DNA from: Myxococcales bacterium
GTDB lineage: Bacteria > Myxococcota > Polyangia > HGW-17 > SLPX01
NCBI GenBank assembly: GCA_007131745.1
Contig: SLPX01000235.1
Coordinates: 1 to 13,268, forward strand
Direction of reading: 5' to 3'
Length of the DNA: 13,268 nt
Numbering within the stretch: position 1 is the stretch's first letter; the number at the start of each line of letters is the position of its first letter. Under the pieces are notes generated by a model. That model searched no databases, was not told the origin of the DNA, and worked only from the letters and a program-made list of their open reading frames with translations. Below, piece by piece: positions 6,361-13,268 of the stretch. A program made the position numbers and the translations under genes.

Positions 6361-8466
6361 TTAGTAGAGTGGATAACCTGTAAATGTTACCTCATCGAAT
6401 CGCAGTGTGCCGCCCGAAGCGCTTGCACTGTATCCATAGATGCGAATCGATACATTAGGTTCATCGTCCAAGAAGTCCATTGTCGAAAAGTCAAAAGCAA
6501 AATGTTCCCATGTATCTGCTGCAGGGATCTGCGTCTCACTGTCTGCAACCTTTGTGAAATTTTCCCCATCCAAACTGTAATGAAGCACAAATGTTTGAGG
6601 CCCGGCATCACTTCGTCTCGTCCAGAAGGAAAAGCCGATGTATTCGAAACCGGAAAGATCCACAGAGAATTCGAGATACCTATTCTCGCCAGGTTCTGCT
6701 GTAGTGCTCCAGTTGTTATAAGTGAGCGCCCTGTCGGTGTTATCTCCACTGCCGTTCAAACCAAAGACAAAACCTTCTCCGCCCAAAGAGCTTCCTGCAA
6801 GGATCACGCCGTCGCCTACATCCGGATCCCATTTGTCGGCTTCCAGTTCCGCGTCAAATGTCCACATAACCGCCACGGATTCATCGAATTCCAATTCAAG
6901 GGTGAATTCCCCATAATCGCCGGCGTTTTCACCGGTGGCTACGACAAGGTATTCACCAGGTTGCAAATTTTGGGTGATCGAGTTTTCGTGTTCTGAAACT
7001 ATTTCGTAATCTTCACAATCTCCTTTCAGAAGGTACAGGTAGGTATCCCAGCCTTCAGTCGTTGCCATGTTCATGTTTATAATTGTGGGTTCGAGCACGG
7101 TGAACTTGTACCAGGTGGCCGGTCCGTCTACACCCGGAGCATTCGCGCTGGCATATTCGGTGTTGCCTTCTATGGTTTGTTCGTACATGACCGGGAAGTC
7201 ATAAGCTCCCTCGCATGTGCTGTTGTGAGGCGCAACCTGACCCCAAATGGTCACCGAGGTTCCGTCGGGGCAACTGATGGTAATCGTGCCGTCATGGTTG
7301 TCGACCACTGTGCAGGGTTCGCCGTCTTTGCCCGGTTCGCCCTGGTCGCCCTGATCGCCCGGTTCGCCCTGTTGGCCATCTTCACCATGGCATACGGCAA
7401 CCGTTGTTTCAGAGTCACCTACGCAATTTCCTTCTCCATCATCTTCGCAGGTGGTTACCCAATATCCGCCGTTGTCACAATCATGGTCGCTGTCTTCTTC
7501 CTGGATCTCTTCAACTAATGTGAGAGTGCTTGTTCCATCTGCGCCGGGATCGCCCTGGTCGCCCTTTTCGCCCTGTTGGCCATGTTCACCATGGCATACG
7601 TATGATTCTTCAATAGTGTCGGTTACGCAAGAGCCGGTTCCGTCATCTTCGCAGGTGGTTACCAGATAACCACCGTTAGGACAATCATCACCCGGTTCGA
7701 CCGGGTCGACGGTTATGAGAGTGCTTGTTCCATCACAAACAGTGACAGTGTCATCACCACAAGTGATGTCATAGCAATGGTCATGGGTCTCGTTGGCAAC
7801 GACGGTGCATGAGTCGCCGTGCTCTCCATGGCATACGGTGACCGTGTCATCGCCGCAGGTTATATCGAAGCAATCAGGGTCGGTGTCGTGGTCGGCGACT
7901 GTACAGGAATCTCCGTCAACGCCTTTGGAAATGTCCACCGAAGTTCCATCGGGGCAACTGATAGTAGCGGTTCCATCCTGGTTTTCCTCGACCGTACAAG
8001 CGCCCGGCGGATAGATATCGACCGAAGTCGCATCATCGCCTTCACCGCAGGTGATTTCGTAATATGTTTTGTTATCAGCATCCTGCTTTTCCACTATCAC
8101 GCAACCCGTGCCATCTGCGCCGTCCGCGCCGTCCGCGCCGTCTGCGCCGTCCGCTCCATCCGCACCGTCCGCACCATCGGATAACGTGATGGTGCCGTCC
8201 GGGCAAATCAAGTCGTACGTACCGTCTTGGTTGTCCACCACTGAACAGGATTCCCCGTCTTCTCCATCATTGCCCGCGGGGATGGTTACCGATTCGCCGT
8301 CTTCGCATACGATAGAAAACGTCCCATCCATGTTTTCCACGACGGTGCATGAAGTTCCGTCGATACCCGGCCTGCCGTCTTTGCCGTCAGAACCGCAGCC
8401 GATTGCAACCACGGCCAAAACGGATGAAATTGCAATTGCACAAACAAATTGATTCAGTCTCTTCAT
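6361..8466 (-). CDS. Cys-pair and collagen-like repeat lipoprotein with PPC-like domain
   Basis: Predicted 701-residue surface lipoprotein. The start at 8466 is set by GGAGGG (8475-8480 on the other strand), eight bases upstream; the frame is open further but that extension would put the signal peptide internally. Residues 1-23 are the signal peptide, AIGC gives lipid cysteine 24. Residues 35-408 are repeats. Seven modules of the form C-T-V-V-x-N-x-D-G-T...C-P-D-G each hold two cysteines (40/54, 74/88, 122/140, 157/171, 188/204, 220/236, 385/399), resembling modules I recall as DUF7151. Two longer modules have four cysteines in identical spacing (262/272/280/291 and 330/340/348/359). Between them are collagen-like Gly-x-y tracts, including seven ADG triplets (99-119) and GQQGExGDQGD stretches. 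Residues about 412-526 resemble a bacterial pre-peptidase C-terminal (PPC) domain, and 530-701 a jelly-roll-like domain. The protein is strongly acidic. Likely an extended surface stalk; no enzyme motif. Confidence 0.85.
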   Translation of the reverse strand: MKRLNQFVCAIAISSVLAVVAIGCGSDGKDGRPGIDGTSCTVVENMDGTFSIVCEDGESVTIPAGNDGEDGESCSVVDNQDGTYDLICPDGTITLSDGADGADGADGADGADGADGADGTGCVIVEKQDADNKTYYEITCGEGDDATSVDIYPPGACTVEENQDGTATISCPDGTSVDISKGVDGDSCTVADHDTDPDCFDITCGDDTVTVCHGEHGDSCTVVANETHDHCYDITCGDDTVTVCDGTSTLITVDPVEPGDDCPNGGYLVTTCEDDGTGSCVTDTIEESYVCHGEHGQQGEKGDQGDPGADGTSTLTLVEEIQEEDSDHDCDNGGYWVTTCEDDGEGNCVGDSETTVAVCHGEDGQQGEPGDQGDQGEPGKDGEPCTVVDNHDGTITISCPDGTSVTIWGQVAPHNSTCEGAYDFPVMYEQTIEGNTEYASANAPGVDGPATWYKFTVLEPTIINMNMATTEGWDTYLYLLKGDCEDYEIVSEHENSITQNLQPGEYLVVATGENAGDYGEFTLELEFDESVAVMWTFDAELEADKWDPDVGDGVILAGSSLGGEGFVFGLNGSGDNTDRALTYNNWSTTAEPGENRYLEFSVDLSGFEYIGFSFWTRRSDAGPQTFVLHYSLDGENFTKVADSETQIPAADTWEHFAFDFSTMDFLDDEPNVSIRIYGYSASASGGTLRFDEVTFTGYPLY
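7342..7731 (-). repeat. 195-base tandem duplication within the lipoprotein gene
   Basis: Residues 246-310 and 311-375 are two copies of a 65-residue module starting GTSTL and ending in CHGE-x-GQQGE. The four cysteines are spaced identically (10, 8, 11) in both. At DNA level, stretches such as GAGAGTGCTTGTTCCATC and CTTCGCAGGTGGTTACC on the + strand recur in both copies, so the duplication is fairly recent or homogenised. Confidence 0.75.
7723..7914 (-). repeat. 96-base duplication encoding a 32-residue Cys/His module
   Basis: Residues 185-216 and 217-248 are two copies of a 32-residue unit: GDSCTV, a variable His/Asp-rich segment, then C-[FY]-DITCGDDTVTVC. It lies directly upstream of the 65-residue duplication; the array has grown by repeated local duplication. 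Confidence 0.65.
8110..8172 (-). repeat. 9-base tandem repeat encoding seven ADG triplets
   Basis: Seven units of nine bases (+ strand form close to GCCGTCCGC) encode residues 99-119, Ala-Asp-Gly seven times. Units differ mainly at third codon positions. Gain or loss of units by slippage would keep the frame and change only stalk length. Confidence 0.85.
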
Positions 8467-8474
8467 CTCTTTTT

Positions 8475-8480
8475 CCCTCC
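8475..8480 (-). promoter_or_regulatory. Ribosome binding site deciding start at 8466
   Basis: GGAGGG read on the - strand is eight bases upstream of the ATG at 8466. It rules in the start that gives a proper signal peptide and lipobox, over an in-frame GTG at 8544. Confidence 0.65.
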
Positions 8481-8570
8481 TTGTTTTCAAAAAAACATAA
8501 CCACTGGAAAACCCGATTATCAGGTTCTCACCTAAAAAACTCACCTCTTTTGAAATCTATATATTCAGGA

Positions 8571-8598
8571 ATCAAACATAATTATTTTAGTATGTCAA
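8571..8598 (-). promoter_or_regulatory. Candidate sigma-70 promoter of the collagen-like lipoprotein gene
   Basis: Read on the - strand, a perfect TTGACA (8593-8598) is followed after 16 bases by TTTGAT (8571-8576), four of six matches to TATAAT. Transcription would begin near 8564, giving a leader of about 100 bases. Confidence 0.4.
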
Positions 8599-8720
8599 CC
8601 TTCAGTTTTTCCGACCGGTAAGACGATGTGATATAAAGACAAAACAACAACAACTAAAACATCATATAAAACAATATATGTTGCTTGCTAATTGCAGTGT
8701 AAGAAATCGAGAGTGTTTTT

Positions 8721-8750
8721 AGAAAGCATGAATGCCCCCGGACGCTTTCT
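8721..8750. promoter_or_regulatory. Inverted repeat upstream of the ATPase promoter
   Basis: AGAAAGC (8721-8727) and GCTTTCT (8744-8750) are perfect inverted repeats 16 bases apart, ending about 36 bases before the -10 element of the ATPase. No T-run follows on either strand, so it is not a typical terminator. It could be a regulator binding site. Confidence 0.3.
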
Positions 8751-8782
8751 GGAGATTTCTATGCTTCCCTCCTTTTGCCTTC

Positions 8783-8791
8783 TGATATAAT
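8783..8791 (+). promoter_or_regulatory. Extended -10 promoter of the Ca2+ ATPase operon
   Basis: TGATATAAT is a full match to the extended -10 consensus TGnTATAAT. The sequence 17-18 bases further upstream is a poor -35, which extended -10 promoters tolerate. A transcript would start near 8798, about 50 bases before the GTG at 8849. Confidence 0.5.
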
Positions 8792-8848
8792 ATTCGCTTC
8801 CAAGTTCTCGATGAAACAGCGGAATACGGACGGAACAAAGAAGAGCAA

Positions 8849-11836
8849 GTGAAGAAATCGAAGGAGAATATTGAAAACGGGGCTTCGCCTGCTGAACCAA
8901 ACAAAATCAGACTTTGCTCGGCCACCATTTCGGGTTTCGGCCCTGGATTGTCAGGTTCGATGGTGGAAAAAAGCAGGGCCGAGCACGGGTCCAATATTTT
9001 AACGCCTCCCAGACGCACACCCTGGTGGAAACAGCTTCTGAATAAATTCGACGACCCGATTGTCCGGATTCTCGTGATCGCAGCGGTCATAGCCGTGGCC
9101 GTGGGCATGGTCGACGGCAGTTATGTTGAAGGAATAGGCATAATAATAGCGATCCTTTTGGCCACCGTGCTTACGTTTGCAAACGAATACAAAGCGGAAC
9201 GGGAATTCGACATCTTAAACAAGACCAGTGATGAAAATCCCGTCAAGGTTTTACGCGATGGCTCATACACGACCGTAGCGAGAAAAGACGTGGTCGTAGG
9301 GGACTTGGTGCTCTTGGAGGTGGGAGAAGAGGTTCCGGCCGACGGGGAACTGCTGCAATCAGTCTCTCTCGCTATCGATGAATCCCGGCTGACGGGTGAA
9401 TCGGAACCGGTGCAAAAGCATCCGAGGGACGAAATTCACGAAGACGACGAAGAAAGCGCATACCCCTCTCATATCCTGCTTCGTGGCACCACGGTCATGG
9501 ACGGCCACTGCCTGATCCGCGTAACCCACGTCGGAGACGGCACCGATATCGGCCGCACAGCGCGGGCCGCCGCTGAAGAACACAACATCCCCACTCCACT
9601 CACGCGCCAACTGGAGCGTCTGAGTAAATTCATCGGGGTCGTGGCCTTCGGAGTCGCTGCTCTCCTTTTCGGCGCTCTGGTGCTTCGGGGCGTGATCACG
9701 GGGGAAGTAAGAATGACAGGCGGCCAATGGGCTCTCATGGGGGTTCTTTTTCTTGGGGTGGTGATTGGCATCATCCCGGTCTGGGTGCCGGTGGTCTATG
9801 ATGCGATGGAACTGGCCGGAAAACCCCATGTCTTGCCCAAATGGCTCCATGGTAACCCTGTATGGCTGTGGATGAAGAATGCCCTTGGAGGGCTTGTGTT
9901 CATAGCAGCGGGAGGAGCGATTCTTTACCTCACCAAGATCCTGTCGACAGATCCGGAACTGTGGATCCCAACAGAGGTCGCCCAGGAATACCTCCGGTAT
10001 TTCATGGTTTCGGTGACCATCATCGTGGTGGCGATACCTGAAGGTCTCCCCATGAGCGTGACCTTGAGCCTGGCTTATTCTATGAGACGCATGGCGGCCA
10101 CCAATAACCTCGTCCGGCAGATGCATGCATGTGAAACTATCGGCGCTGCCACGGTGATCTGCTCCGATAAGACCGGAACGCTCACCCTTAACAAGATGAG
10201 AGTCCAGGAGGCCCGGTTCCCCATAGATCAAAACAACGCGGAAGAGAGGTTGTCCGAAATAATCGCCGAGGCCGTAGCATCAAACAGCACTGCAAACATA
10301 CAACACAAGGAGGGACAACCCGATGAACCGATAGGCAACCCCACTGAAGGAGCGCTCCTGCTTTGGCTGGAAGGTGCGTGCGGAGAGTATGAATGTTACC
10401 GGAACAATTTCAGCCTAACCGATCAACTCGCGTTTTCCTCGAAGCGGAAGTTCATGGCGACATCAGGATACTCCCCTGTTTTGTCGAAGAACATCGTTCA
10501 TGTTAAAGGCGCTCCGGAAGTTCTCATCGGAAAATGTAATCGCCTACTCACCGCCCGGGGGATCGAACCCATAGAAAGCCGGCGCTCCGCCCTGGAAGAG
10601 GAGATGGCGGATATTCAGGCCAGGGGCATGCGGACACTGGGATTCGCCTACAAGGAGGACCCGGATCCGACGAAGAATCTTGAAGAACAAATAGAAGAAC
10701 TCTGCTGGCTGGGTTTTGCCGGGATAGCGGATCCGGTGCGCACCGAGGTTCCCGGATCCATAAGAAACTGCACTGACGCAGGCATCGACGTAAAAATCGT
10801 CACGGGAGACAACCCCAGAACCGCACAGGAGATCGCCCGCCGCATAGGACTGTGGGAACAGGGTGAACCCGAAGATCATCACCTTACAGGGCAACAGTTC
10901 GCTCAGCTGGATGATGAAAAACTACTGGATCTTGTAGGCGACATGAAGATTCTCTCCCGCGCAAGACCGGACGACAAGCTGCGACTCGTAAAACTTTTGA
11001 AGAAGAACAACCAGGTGGTGGCAGTGACAGGGGACGGAACAAACGACGCCCCGGCCCTCAACCTGGCCGACGTGGGTTTGGCCATGGGCAAGACAGGAAC
11101 CGCTGTAGCCAAGGAAGCCTCGGACATCATTCTCCTGGACGATTCCTTTCCCAGCATTGTCCAGGCGGTCAAATGGGGCCGCTCTTTGTACAAGAACATT
11201 CAGCGGTTTATCGTTTTCCAGCTCACCAGCAACGTAACAGCGCTCGGCATTGCTCTCCTGGGGCCGTTTATCGGCATTAAACTTCCCCTGACCGTGCCAC
11301 AAATGTTGTGGGTGAATCTCATCATGGACACTTTCGCAGCGCTGGCTCTGGCCACGGAACCACCTCACGAAGAAGTCATGAAAGAGTTGCCCCGCGACCC
11401 TGATCAATTCATACTGACCCGCGCAATGAACACCTTCATAATCGGAGTGGGTTGTTCCTTATTGGTGTTCTTCGTGGGTTTCATCATTTATGTTCGTTGG
11501 ATTGGATCCAGTCCTTATATCTTGTCCGTGTTTTTCACGACCTTCGTGCTGGCCCAGTTCTGGAATCTGTTCAACGCCAGATGTTTCGGACGAAAGCAGT
11601 CCGCATTCAAAGGCATATTGAAAAACAAGGGATTTCTCCTGATAGTTGGAGTCATCTTCCTGGGACAAATCCTCATCGTGCAGTTCGGCGGACAAGTATT
11701 CCGAACGGTTCCCTTGAAATCAGTTGACTGGGTGATCATAATCGGCGGCACATCCATCGTCTTATGGGTCGGAGAAATCATTCGTTTTTTCAAGAGGCGG
11801 GTTTCTCCTGAATCGCTCAGTCATGAAACCGCTTGA
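8849..11836 (+). CDS. Calcium-transporting P-type ATPase, PMCA type
   Basis: Predicted 995-residue inner-membrane pump that uses ATP to export Ca2+ from the cytoplasm. The GTG start has only a weak ribosome site (AAGAAGAG) but keeps the usual N-terminal domain (GLSGSMVEKSRAEHG, 33-47). Actuator motif TGES is at 182-185, M4 PEGLP at 397-401, the phosphorylated Asp in DKTGT is D440, KGAPE at 553-557, TGDN at 652-655 and the hinge TGDGTNDAP at 727-735. The M6 sequence WVNLIMDTFAALALATEPP (821-839) supplies Asn823 and Asp827, and Glu398 lies in M4. The M5 position equal to SERCA Glu771 is Ala798, as in plasma-membrane pumps, so a single Ca2+ site (site II) per cycle is expected. Unusual: between M3 and M4 (about 285-375) there are two extra hydrophobic segments (293-316 and 345-364), giving about 12 in all and leaving the topology intact. 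An acidic insert follows TGES (191-207). Probably transcribed with the next gene. Confidence 0.93.
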   Translation: MKKSKENIENGASPAEPNKIRLCSATISGFGPGLSGSMVEKSRAEHGSNILTPPRRTPWWKQLLNKFDDPIVRILVIAAVIAVAVGMVDGSYVEGIGIIIAILLATVLTFANEYKAEREFDILNKTSDENPVKVLRDGSYTTVARKDVVVGDLVLLEVGEEVPADGELLQSVSLAIDESRLTGESEPVQKHPRDEIHEDDEESAYPSHILLRGTTVMDGHCLIRVTHVGDGTDIGRTARAAAEEHNIPTPLTRQLERLSKFIGVVAFGVAALLFGALVLRGVITGEVRMTGGQWALMGVLFLGVVIGIIPVWVPVVYDAMELAGKPHVLPKWLHGNPVWLWMKNALGGLVFIAAGGAILYLTKILSTDPELWIPTEVAQEYLRYFMVSVTIIVVAIPEGLPMSVTLSLAYSMRRMAATNNLVRQMHACETIGAATVICSDKTGTLTLNKMRVQEARFPIDQNNAEERLSEIIAEAVASNSTANIQHKEGQPDEPIGNPTEGALLLWLEGACGEYECYRNNFSLTDQLAFSSKRKFMATSGYSPVLSKNIVHVKGAPEVLIGKCNRLLTARGIEPIESRRSALEEEMADIQARGMRTLGFAYKEDPDPTKNLEEQIEELCWLGFAGIADPVRTEVPGSIRNCTDAGIDVKIVTGDNPRTAQEIARRIGLWEQGEPEDHHLTGQQFAQLDDEKLLDLVGDMKILSRARPDDKLRLVKLLKKNNQVVAVTGDGTNDAPALNLADVGLAMGKTGTAVAKEASDIILLDDSFPSIVQAVKWGRSLYKNIQRFIVFQLTSNVTALGIALLGPFIGIKLPLTVPQMLWVNLIMDTFAALALATEPPHEEVMKELPRDPDQFILTRAMNTFIIGVGCSLLVFFVGFIIYVRWIGSSPYILSVFFTTFVLAQFWNLFNARCFGRKQSAFKGILKNKGFLLIVGVIFLGQILIVQFGGQVFRTVPLKSVDWVIIIGGTSIVLWVGEIIRFFKRRVSPESLSHETA

Positions 11837-11856
11837 TAATTCTTGATCACCCTACA

Positions 11857-11863
11857 AAAGGAG
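11857..11863 (+). promoter_or_regulatory. Ribosome binding site deciding start at 11875
   Basis: AAAGGAG lies 11 bases before the ATG at 11875 (the partly overlapping GAGAG is nine bases away). It favours that ATG over the in-frame TTG at 11833, which overlaps the ATPase stop codon. Confidence 0.55.
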
Positions 11864-11874
11864 AGACAAGAGAC

Positions 11875-13125
11875 ATGAGATCCAAAGTTGCGCTACTCAA
11901 AACAACTCCGCGCACCGTGTTCGAGGACTACCGCCGGTTGATGCACTTGGCGGATTACACTCAAACCATCGACATGAAAACCGACACCGCTCTGAAAATA
12001 AATATCTCGTGGCATTTTTTCTACCCTGCCGCATCCACGACTCCCTGGCAACTCGACGCAGTAATCAGAACAATGCTCAGGGACGGTTACTCACCTGAGC
12101 TGATCCACGGTTGCCACAACAGGACAGTGGTAATCGACGCTCATCTAGGTGAACGGGAAAACAAGCACCTGACGGTGCTCCAAGAACACGGCCTCCGCAA
12201 TATTCATCTCTATGAGGGGCAAGAGTGGATCCACATTCGCGACGCAGTCGGAGACTTGGCAAAAGATTTCCTGGCCCTCAACGATGTTTACCCCAAGGGA
12301 TTCATGATCCCGAAAAGGTTCATTGGTGAAAACATCATCCACCTTCCCACGGTCAAAACTCATGTTTTTACGACAACCACGGGAGCGATGAAAAACGCGT
12401 TCGGTGGGTTGCTAAACGAGCACAGGCACTGGACTCACGCCAGGATCCACGAAACTCTCGTTGATTTGTTGATGATCCAGAAGAAAATCCATTCAGGCGT
12501 TTTCGCGGTGATGGATGGAACCTTCGCGGGAGACGGCCCCGGCCCCCGCTGCATGAGACCTCACGTCAAAAACGTTATCCTGGCGTCTTCAGACCAGGTG
12601 GCCATAGACGCGGTCGCTGCTAAGCTGATGGGTTTCGATCCAATGAAAATTCCATACATACGGATGGCCCACGACCTGGGGTTGGGTTGCGGAGACATTA
12701 GAGATTTAGAAGTGCTGGGAGAGCCGGAAATTCTCGAACGACCGTGGAAGTTTCAGAATCCTCTGGAGGATATAACTTTTGCAGCCAAAATGCAGCATTC
12801 CATCTATTGGGGGCCTCTCAAAACTCCGCTCGAGTGGTCGCTTCGAACTTGGCTGGCACCCTGGTCTTATCTTGCCAGCGTGATGTATCACGACATCTAT
12901 TGGTACTTGCTGAAAGCCCGGCCCAGGATTCTGGATGCGCTGAACAGCTCGTGGGGGCGTTTGTTTTACAATTGGGAATCGTTGAAAGGAGACGAATCCG
13001 GGTTTCCGGACATCGGCCCGGCGCCTATGCAAGCCGGAAGGTGTGTTCTAAGCCAACTGGCCCTGGCATCGCGCATCCTCGGCACAACATTGAAGGAAGC
13101 GCCGGAGATAAAGGGCCGCAGATAA
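11875..13125 (+). CDS. DUF362 domain protein
   Basis: Predicted 416-residue cytoplasmic protein of the DUF362 family, whose biochemical function is not settled. The ATG at 11875 follows AAAGGAG and lies 38 bases after the ATPase stop, so the two are likely one operon. Family features are clear: N-terminal NISWHFFYPAASTTPWQLDAV (43-63), the core LPTVKTH....GAMKNAFGG (157-178), AVMDGTFAGDGPGP (211-224) and SSDQVAIDAVAAKLMGFDP (238-256), then MAHDLGLGCGD (264-274). Many relatives carry a C-terminal ferredoxin-like Cys cluster; none is present here, where only scattered cysteines are found. Instead, about 130 residues (290-416) rich in Trp and Tyr follow, including a hydrophobic or amphipathic part (about 320-346) that could contact the membrane. 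No signal peptide. Its partnership with a Ca2+ pump suggests a role in ion or envelope homeostasis, but that is inference. Confidence 0.88.
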   Translation: MRSKVALLKTTPRTVFEDYRRLMHLADYTQTIDMKTDTALKINISWHFFYPAASTTPWQLDAVIRTMLRDGYSPELIHGCHNRTVVIDAHLGERENKHLTVLQEHGLRNIHLYEGQEWIHIRDAVGDLAKDFLALNDVYPKGFMIPKRFIGENIIHLPTVKTHVFTTTTGAMKNAFGGLLNEHRHWTHARIHETLVDLLMIQKKIHSGVFAVMDGTFAGDGPGPRCMRPHVKNVILASSDQVAIDAVAAKLMGFDPMKIPYIRMAHDLGLGCGDIRDLEVLGEPEILERPWKFQNPLEDITFAAKMQHSIYWGPLKTPLEWSLRTWLAPWSYLASVMYHDIYWYLLKARPRILDALNSSWGRLFYNWESLKGDESGFPDIGPAPMQAGRCVLSQLALASRILGTTLKEAPEIKGRR

Positions 13126-13169
13126 CAAAGCATGGCGGGATGGATCCGCGGTAAATGCGATTTGGACAA

Positions 13170-13268
13170 CACGCTCGCAGGGCCGCCGAGGCGCTCGCCA
13201 GGCAAGGAGCGAGCGAGGGGCCGGCGCAGCGTACTTGAGGTACGTGAGCAGGCACCGCAGCGAGTGAC
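13170..13268. repeat. Palindromic intergenic repeat, cut by window end
   Basis: A GC-rich repeat begins about 45 bases after the DUF362 stop. CGCTCGC occurs twice (13172-13178, 13192-13198); the second copy pairs with GCGAGCG (13209-13215). A longer hairpin is centred on CGTAC-TTGAG-GTACG (13230-13244). After one bulged G it continues as 13217-13228 against 13245-13256, with nine of 12 Watson-Crick pairs; all three mismatches are G-A, evenly spaced. It resembles dispersed intergenic repeats I recall from deltaproteobacterial genomes. It could serve as a bidirectional transcription end for the ATPase-DUF362 operon. The element evidently continues past the window. Confidence 0.6.

Larger units (their letters stand above)
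8467..8848. promoter_or_regulatory. Divergent regulatory region between surface lipoprotein and Ca2+ pump
   Basis: This AT-rich stretch of 382 bases separates two divergent genes and contains no convincing gene. It holds a candidate promoter for each direction (8571-8598 on -, 8783-8791 on +) and an inverted repeat (8721-8750) upstream of the latter. The central part (8600-8700) is A-rich with no recognisable element. Confidence 0.6.

Noticed and set aside
6292..6996. Open frame on + strand opposite the 3' end of the collagen-like lipoprotein
   Set aside because: It covers DNA encoding the PPC-like and jelly-roll-like domains on the other strand and shows no recognisable domain.
7342..8172. 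CRISPR array
   Set aside because: The repeats are in-frame coding repeats without unique spacers of constant length.
9359..10231. Long - strand open frame inside the ATPase gene
   Set aside because: The ATPase has all catalytic motifs in the + frame; the opposite frame is a shadow.
11833..11874. TTG start of the DUF362 gene overlapping the ATPase stop codon
   Set aside because: The ribosome site AAAGGAG lies inside that extension and points to the ATG at 11875, where the conserved part begins.

Overview
This window looks like chromosomal DNA of an uncultured Gram-negative bacterium of the former Deltaproteobacteria (Myxococcota, Bradymonadota or Desulfobacterota type). The inference rests on three things: a series of large lipoproteins with Cys-rich and Asp/Gly-rich stalks after the lipid cysteine, right-handed beta-helix and collagen-like surface proteins, and a palindromic intergenic repeat of a kind I associate with that group. 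Base composition is close to balanced. No rRNA, tRNA, CRISPR array, transposase or phage gene is visible.

Layout. On the + strand, 93-1847 and 2046-2750 encode two predicted lipoproteins, a large beta-helix-like one and a small charged one with a CGHC motif. On the - strand follow a parallel beta-helix lipoprotein (2817-4322), an Ig-like exported protein (5002-6195) and a Cys-rich, collagen-like repeat lipoprotein (6361-8466). Between the first two of these lies a 679-base gene-free stretch. It contains a cluster of nested stem-loops (about 4690-4880) that I cannot assign to a known family. A divergent regulatory region (8467-8848) separates the - strand block from a + strand pair. That pair is a PMCA-type calcium P-type ATPase (8849-11836) and, 38 bases later, a DUF362 protein (11875-13125). 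The window ends inside a long imperfect palindrome (13170-13268).

How the genes may work together. The first five genes all encode envelope or surface proteins and form an accessory surface-protein block. The calcium pump has all P-type catalytic motifs and a single PMCA-like Ca2+ site, so it should export Ca2+ from the cytoplasm. The DUF362 protein is probably co-transcribed with it; its function is not established. A link between the Asp-rich surface lipoprotein and the divergently transcribed Ca2+ pump is possible but only an inference.

All seven main genes look intact. The most unusual items are the structured intergenic element at 4690-4880, the terminal palindrome, the internal Cys-pair repeats of the collagen-like lipoprotein, and two extra hydrophobic segments between M3 and M4 of the ATPase.
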